Shown: positions 6,254 through 8,724 of the stretch, one piece after another | Layout of the letters: the number at the start of each line of letters is the position of its first letter | Position numbering within the stretch: the first letter of the stretch is position 1 | Assembly (NCBI GenBank): GCA_910586755.1 | Contig: CAJUJM010000105.1 | Location: 1-8,724, forward strand | DNA: 8,724 nt | From: an uncultured Lachnospiraceae bacterium | Lineage (GTDB): Bacteria; Bacillota; Clostridia; Lachnospirales; Lachnospiraceae | Direction of reading: 5' to 3' | Notes under the pieces: model-generated | The model's database searches: none | Told to the model about the DNA's origin: nothing | The model's input: the letters and a program-made list of their open reading frames with translations, nothing else | Position numbers and translations under genes: made by a program

Positions 6254-7528
6254 ATGAAGGTATTAATCGTAGGAAGCGGCGGCAGAGAGCACGCCATTGC
6301 CTGGAAGGTGGCCCAGAGCCCCAGGGTAGATAAGATTTACTGCGCTCCGGGAAATGCCGGAATCGCAGAGTATGCAGAGTGTGTAAACATCGGCGCTATG
6401 GAATTCGATAAGCTGGCTGCCTTTGCCAAAGAAAATCAGGTTGATTTAACCGTGATCGGTATGGATGACCCGCTGGTGGGCGGTGTGGTGGATGTGTTTG
6501 AAGCCCAGGGACTTCGGGTATTCGGCCCCCGGAAAAATGCCGCAATCCTGGAAGGATCCAAAGCCTTTTCCAAGGATTTAATGAAAAAATACGGGATTCC
6601 CACCGCTGCATATGAGACCTTTAACAGCCCGGAAGCCGCCCTTGAGTACTTAGAAACCGCGGACATGCCCATTGTATTAAAAGCCGACGGCCTGGCCCTG
6701 GGCAAGGGGGTATTAATCTGCAATACCAGGGAAGAAGCAAGGGAAGGTGTTAAGACCCTGATGTTAGATAAGCAGTTCGGATCCGCCGGAGACCGCATTG
6801 TAGTAGAGGAATTTATGACCGGCCGGGAAGTGTCGGTGCTGTCCTTTGTAGATGGCAATACCATTAAGATCATGACTTCCGCCCAGGATCACAAGAGAGC
6901 CGGGGACGGCGACACCGGCCTTAACACCGGCGGCATGGGAACCTTTTCTCCCAGCCCCTTCTATACTCCTGAGGTGGATGCGTTCTGTAAGGAACATATC
7001 TACCAGAAGACTGTGGACGCCATGAAGGCAGAGGGAAGAGCCTTTCAGGGAATCATTTTCTTTGGCTTAATGCTGACGGAAAAAGGCCCCAGAGTATTAG
7101 AGTACAACGCCCGTTTCGGCGACCCGGAGACTCAGGTGGTACTGCCCAGAATGAAGAATGACATTGTGGACGTATTTGAGGCCTGTATAGACGGACGTCT
7201 GGATCAGACAGAACTGGAGTTTGAGGACAACGCGGCAGTCTGCGTAGTGCTGGCCTCTCAGGGCTACCCGGTAAAATACGACAAGGGCTTTGCCATAAAG
7301 GGCCTGGAAAACTTTAAGGAGAAAGACGGCTACTATGTATTCCACGCTGGTACGAAATTTGACGGAGGCAAAAATCTGGTGACAAACGGCGGCAGAGTCC
7401 TTGGCGTTACCGCTGTCGGAAAAGATTTAAAAGAAGCCAGAAGCAATGCCTATGCCGCCACAGAGTGGGTGGAGTTTGAGAACAAGTATATGCGGCATGA
7501 TATTGGGAAGGCGATTGATAATTGCTGA
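6254..7528 (+). CDS. purD: Phosphoribosylamine-glycine ligase (GAR synthetase)
   Basis: PurD couples phosphoribosylamine, glycine and ATP to give GAR, the substrate of PurN. The 424-residue protein has the normal length. The N-terminal domain opens with VLIVGSGGREHA (3-14); the ATP-grasp core shows VLKADGLALGKGV (141-153), AQDHKRAGDGDTGLNTGGMG (210-229), and EYNARFGDPE (283-292), which carries metal and ATP ligands. The segment GMDDPLVGG (69-77) replaces the more usual GPE.PLV.G, a variation I associate with clostridial members. TAAGGAG at 6239-6245, 8 nt before ATG 6254, fixes the start. It lies 87 nt after purN, behind the structured RNA element, and is the last gene before a strong terminator. 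Confidence 0.97.
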   Translation: MKVLIVGSGGREHAIAWKVAQSPRVDKIYCAPGNAGIAEYAECVNIGAMEFDKLAAFAKENQVDLTVIGMDDPLVGGVVDVFEAQGLRVFGPRKNAAILEGSKAFSKDLMKKYGIPTAAYETFNSPEAALEYLETADMPIVLKADGLALGKGVLICNTREEAREGVKTLMLDKQFGSAGDRIVVEEFMTGREVSVLSFVDGNTIKIMTSAQDHKRAGDGDTGLNTGGMGTFSPSPFYTPEVDAFCKEHIYQKTVDAMKAEGRAFQGIIFFGLMLTEKGPRVLEYNARFGDPETQVVLPRMKNDIVDVFEACIDGRLDQTELEFEDNAAVCVVLASQGYPVKYDKGFAIKGLENFKEKDGYYVFHAGTKFDGGKNLVTNGGRVLGVTAVGKDLKEARSNAYAATEWVEFENKYMRHDIGKAIDNC

Positions 7529-7570
7529 CAGCAATAGACTGCAGTGTCAATTTACATTTACAAATCAAAT

Positions 7571-7636
7571 AAGAAGAAATCTGCTTTCAGCCATTCAGGG
7601 ACAAAACAGGCTGATGGGAAGATTTCTTCTTTTTTT
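7571..7636 (+). terminator. Intrinsic terminator of the purine operon
   Basis: AAGAAGAAATCT (7571-7582) pairs perfectly with AGATTTCTTCTT (7620-7631) over 12 bp, and inside it TCAGCC (7587-7592) pairs with GGCTGA (7609-7614). A run of seven T (7630-7636) follows. It lies 42 nt after the purD stop, the right place for the end of the operon. The lower stem is AT-rich, so the inner GC-richer stem probably nucleates folding. Confidence 0.85.
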
Positions 7637-7677
7637 GCATTTATCGGTGGAATAGCCTCCCCAATTGTATTTACATA

Positions 7678-7720
7678 GTCGCTTTTGAAAAATGAAAAAT
7701 TTTTAACTTTTGAAAGCGAC
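7678..7720. repeat. Near-perfect 43-bp palindrome
   Basis: GTCGCTTT (7678-7685) is the exact reverse complement of AAAGCGAC (7713-7720), and pairing continues inward with wobbles and only two mismatches to a central AAAA/TTTT core (18 or more pairs in all). The sequence CTTTTGAAA also appears twice as a direct repeat (7682-7690 and 7707-7715). With no T-run outside the stem, it is not a typical terminator; it could be a protein-binding site, a miniature-element remnant or a hairpin in an untranslated RNA. Confidence 0.6.
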
Positions 7721-7815
7721 AGCATTTTCGTTATATTTGAAGGTAAAATTCGGTTGAATTTGTTGCCTCCGCAGTCGGAAGCAATGTCATTAAGATAATC
7801 GTTTCTATGAATAAG

Positions 7816-7861
7816 AAAAAAGCCCACCTACCATATACAAAACAAATATGTGGGCTTTTTT
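7816..7861. terminator. Bidirectional intrinsic terminator between convergent units
   Basis: AAAAAAGCCCAC (7816-7827) pairs perfectly with GTGGGCTTTTTT (7850-7861), a 12-bp stem with a 22-nt AT-rich loop. Read on either strand, a GCCCAC/GTGGGC stem is followed by six T, so it can stop transcription both ways. Its main job is probably to end the leftward acetyltransferase transcript about 110 nt after the last stop codon and to back up the purD terminator. Confidence 0.85.
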
Positions 7862-7971
7862 CATGTTCCCATTGTCTCTAAATGTAACAGTGATGAATGT
7901 TTATCTGTCTGTACTTTCGGAACTGTTTGTGAATTGGTGGTACAAACTGGAAGTTATATATTCATTTCAAG

Positions 7972-8400
7972 TCACTCATTCGTTTCCACAAAGCCAAATT
8001 TTCGGTATACAGGTCGCCCCAACTTTGAAGCCCCCAGCCATAACTTATGGACTTTCCTGTTTTTGGCTTCTTGAACCAGTTTTTTCAATAAGGATGTAGC
8101 CAGCCCCTGTCCCCTGTATGCAGGTGCTCTATACATATTAGTGATATAACCTTTGATACCAGACTTGTTTGTATATGTGGGAGGGAAATCCATAAAAGCG
8201 ATAGCTGCTGTGGCGATGATAGTTCCATCTACCTCAATTAGCCATTCAACAAGTGAGCCATCCTGTAATTTCACAGAAAAGTATTTTTTCAATTCACTAT
8301 CAATTTCAATATTTGGCTCAATTCCTTCGTCCATCAACTGTTGCTTTCTGATTTGGCACAAGGAAGGAATATCCTTCATGCTTGCTTTCCTGTATTCCAT
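7972..8400 (-). CDS. GNAT-family N-acetyltransferase, C-terminus probably cut by a nonsense codon
   Basis: The 142-residue product is a complete-looking GNAT fold: start MEYRKASMKDIPSL, the acetyl-CoA-binding motif with TNMY (87-90) and RGQGLA (96-101), and the closing motif GRPVYRKFGF (128-137). The substrate is unknown; GNAT enzymes move acetyl groups from acetyl-CoA to amines. The start is ATG 8398-8400, because GGAGG (8409-8413) lies 8 nt before it, whereas a GTG two codons earlier would be only 2 nt away. The stop TGA (7972-7974) is followed in frame by codons for LEMNI and then TAA (7954-7956). Related proteins end in a pattern like aromatic-M-x-L-x-L, so the TGA probably replaces a TGG Trp codon five residues before the ancestral end. 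It follows the other GNAT gene by 25 nt. Confidence 0.85.
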   Translation of the reverse strand: MEYRKASMKDIPSLCQIRKQQLMDEGIEPNIEIDSELKKYFSVKLQDGSLVEWLIEVDGTIIATAAIAFMDFPPTYTNKSGIKGYITNMYRAPAYRGQGLATSLLKKLVQEAKNRKVHKLWLGASKLGRPVYRKFGFVETNE

Positions 8401-8408
8401 CACCACTA

Positions 8409-8413
8409 CCTCC
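8409..8413 (-). promoter_or_regulatory. Ribosome binding site that decides the acetyltransferase start
   Basis: GGAGG on the - strand sits 8 nt before ATG 8400 but only 2 nt before the alternative GTG at 8406. This favours the ATG, giving a 142-residue rather than a 144-residue protein. Confidence 0.75.
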
Positions 8414-8425
8414 GCAAATTTGAAT

Positions 8426-8724
8426 TTATCTGTTTTCGATAATCAATTCTTTGCACTTCCATTCTTCACCCAGAACACAATATGTTTCTGTCGTATCAAG
8501 AACTGTATCGCTAAAACCGACTTCTTTATAACAATAATAAGCTGGGAGATTATTCTCAAAAACGCCCAATGATACTTTTTTTGCTCCATATATTTCAAAT
8601 ACAAATTTTAGACCCAGCCGGAGCATAGCTTTTCCATAGCCTTTTCCTCTCTTGCGAGGATTTACAATAACAAATCCAAGACGTAGTTCATCCAATGATT
8701 CATCAGGGTTTCTTAGTGTAAAAA
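8426..8724 (-). CDS. GNAT-family N-acetyltransferase (RimJ/RimL-like), partial at the window edge
   Basis: The frame is open to the window edge, so the N-terminal part of the gene lies beyond 8724; 98 residues and the stop TAA (8426-8428) are visible. The sequence is the C-terminal half of a GNAT domain: ELRLGFVIVNP leads into the acetyl-CoA-binding loop RKRGKGYGK (visible residues 23-31), then a helix, GAKKVSLGVFENN, and the late motif NLPAYYCYKEVGF (58-70). The order and the N.PA..CY...GF pattern are those of RimJ/RimL-type acetyltransferases that modify protein N-termini or small amines; the actual substrate is unknown. A TTG at 8695 can look like a start but falls within the conserved domain, so it is not one. 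It is the upstream partner of the second GNAT gene, probably on one leftward transcript. Confidence 0.88.
   Translation of the reverse strand, partial: FTLRNPDESLDELRLGFVIVNPRKRGKGYGKAMLRLGLKFVFEIYGAKKVSLGVFENNLPAYYCYKEVGFSDTVLDTTETYCVLGEEWKCKELIIENR

Larger units (their letters stand above)
7529..7971. other. Intergenic region between purD and the acetyltransferase genes
   Basis: This stretch of about 440 nt holds the purD terminator, a 43-bp palindrome and a bidirectional terminator, each listed separately, in AT-rich DNA unlike the purine operon. On the - strand an open frame of 89 codons (7558-7827) begins at a GTG inside the second terminator, without a ribosome binding site, and reads through both the palindrome and the purD terminator. 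It is more likely chance or a decayed gene end than a working gene. No promoter, tRNA or mobile-element gene is seen. Confidence 0.6.

Noticed and set aside
7558..7827. 89-codon open frame on the - strand, containing the segment IASDCGGNKF
   Set aside because: It starts at a GTG within a terminator stem, lacks a ribosome binding site, is blocked upstream by a stop, and reads through two other structured elements. The segment faintly recalls the IA.D.GGN.F pattern of SMI1/KNR4 proteins, but the rest does not fit. At most it is a gene remnant.
8153..8572. 139-codon open frame on the + strand over the two acetyltransferase genes
   Set aside because: It is antisense to both GNAT genes, crosses their boundary, and its product shows no domain features.

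Overview
The window looks like a chromosomal segment from a Clostridia-class Firmicute, most likely a Lachnospiraceae member of the Clostridium clostridioforme / Enterocloster type. This rests on strong AGGAG-type ribosome binding sites, the clostridial forms of the PurE, PurN and PurD proteins, a VanZ-like plus DUF6142-like plus long M29 peptidase cluster, and a moderate GC content near 50% in the gene-dense part. The species is inferred, not proven.

Positions 1-3878 hold a co-directional run on the + strand. It begins with the last 20 codons of pyrD and then pyrE, the final steps towards UMP. After these come a 49-residue membrane peptide, a VanZ-family membrane protein, a DUF6142-like three-helix membrane protein and a 699-residue M29-type metallo-aminopeptidase. 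Spacings are short (29 nt, 11 nt, a 38-nt overlap, 5 nt) and no terminator is visible between genes, so they are probably cotranscribed.

Positions 3875-7636 form a second + strand unit for purine synthesis: a good sigma-A-type promoter that overlaps the peptidase stop codon, then purE, purM, purN and purD, closed by a strong intrinsic terminator. purM and purN overlap by 7 nt. The purN-purD junction carries a compact RNA-structure element (7-bp and 9-bp stems with a GCAA tetraloop, then a second GC-rich hairpin) that includes the purN stop codon. Only four steps of the pathway are present; purF, purL, purC, purB, purH and purK are not in the window.

Positions 7637-8724 differ in character: much lower GC, a near-perfect 43-bp palindrome, a bidirectional terminator, and two tandem GNAT acetyltransferase genes on the - strand that converge on the purine operon. 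The first has an in-frame TGA exactly where relatives have an aromatic residue, five codons before a natural-looking end. The second is cut by the window edge. This looks like an accessory insertion next to a housekeeping operon.

I found no CRISPR array, tRNA, rRNA, transposase or phage gene, and no clear new defence or biosynthetic system. The points most worth following up are the purN-purD RNA element, the purE-without-purK context, the conserved-looking membrane/peptidase cluster and the interrupted acetyltransferase.
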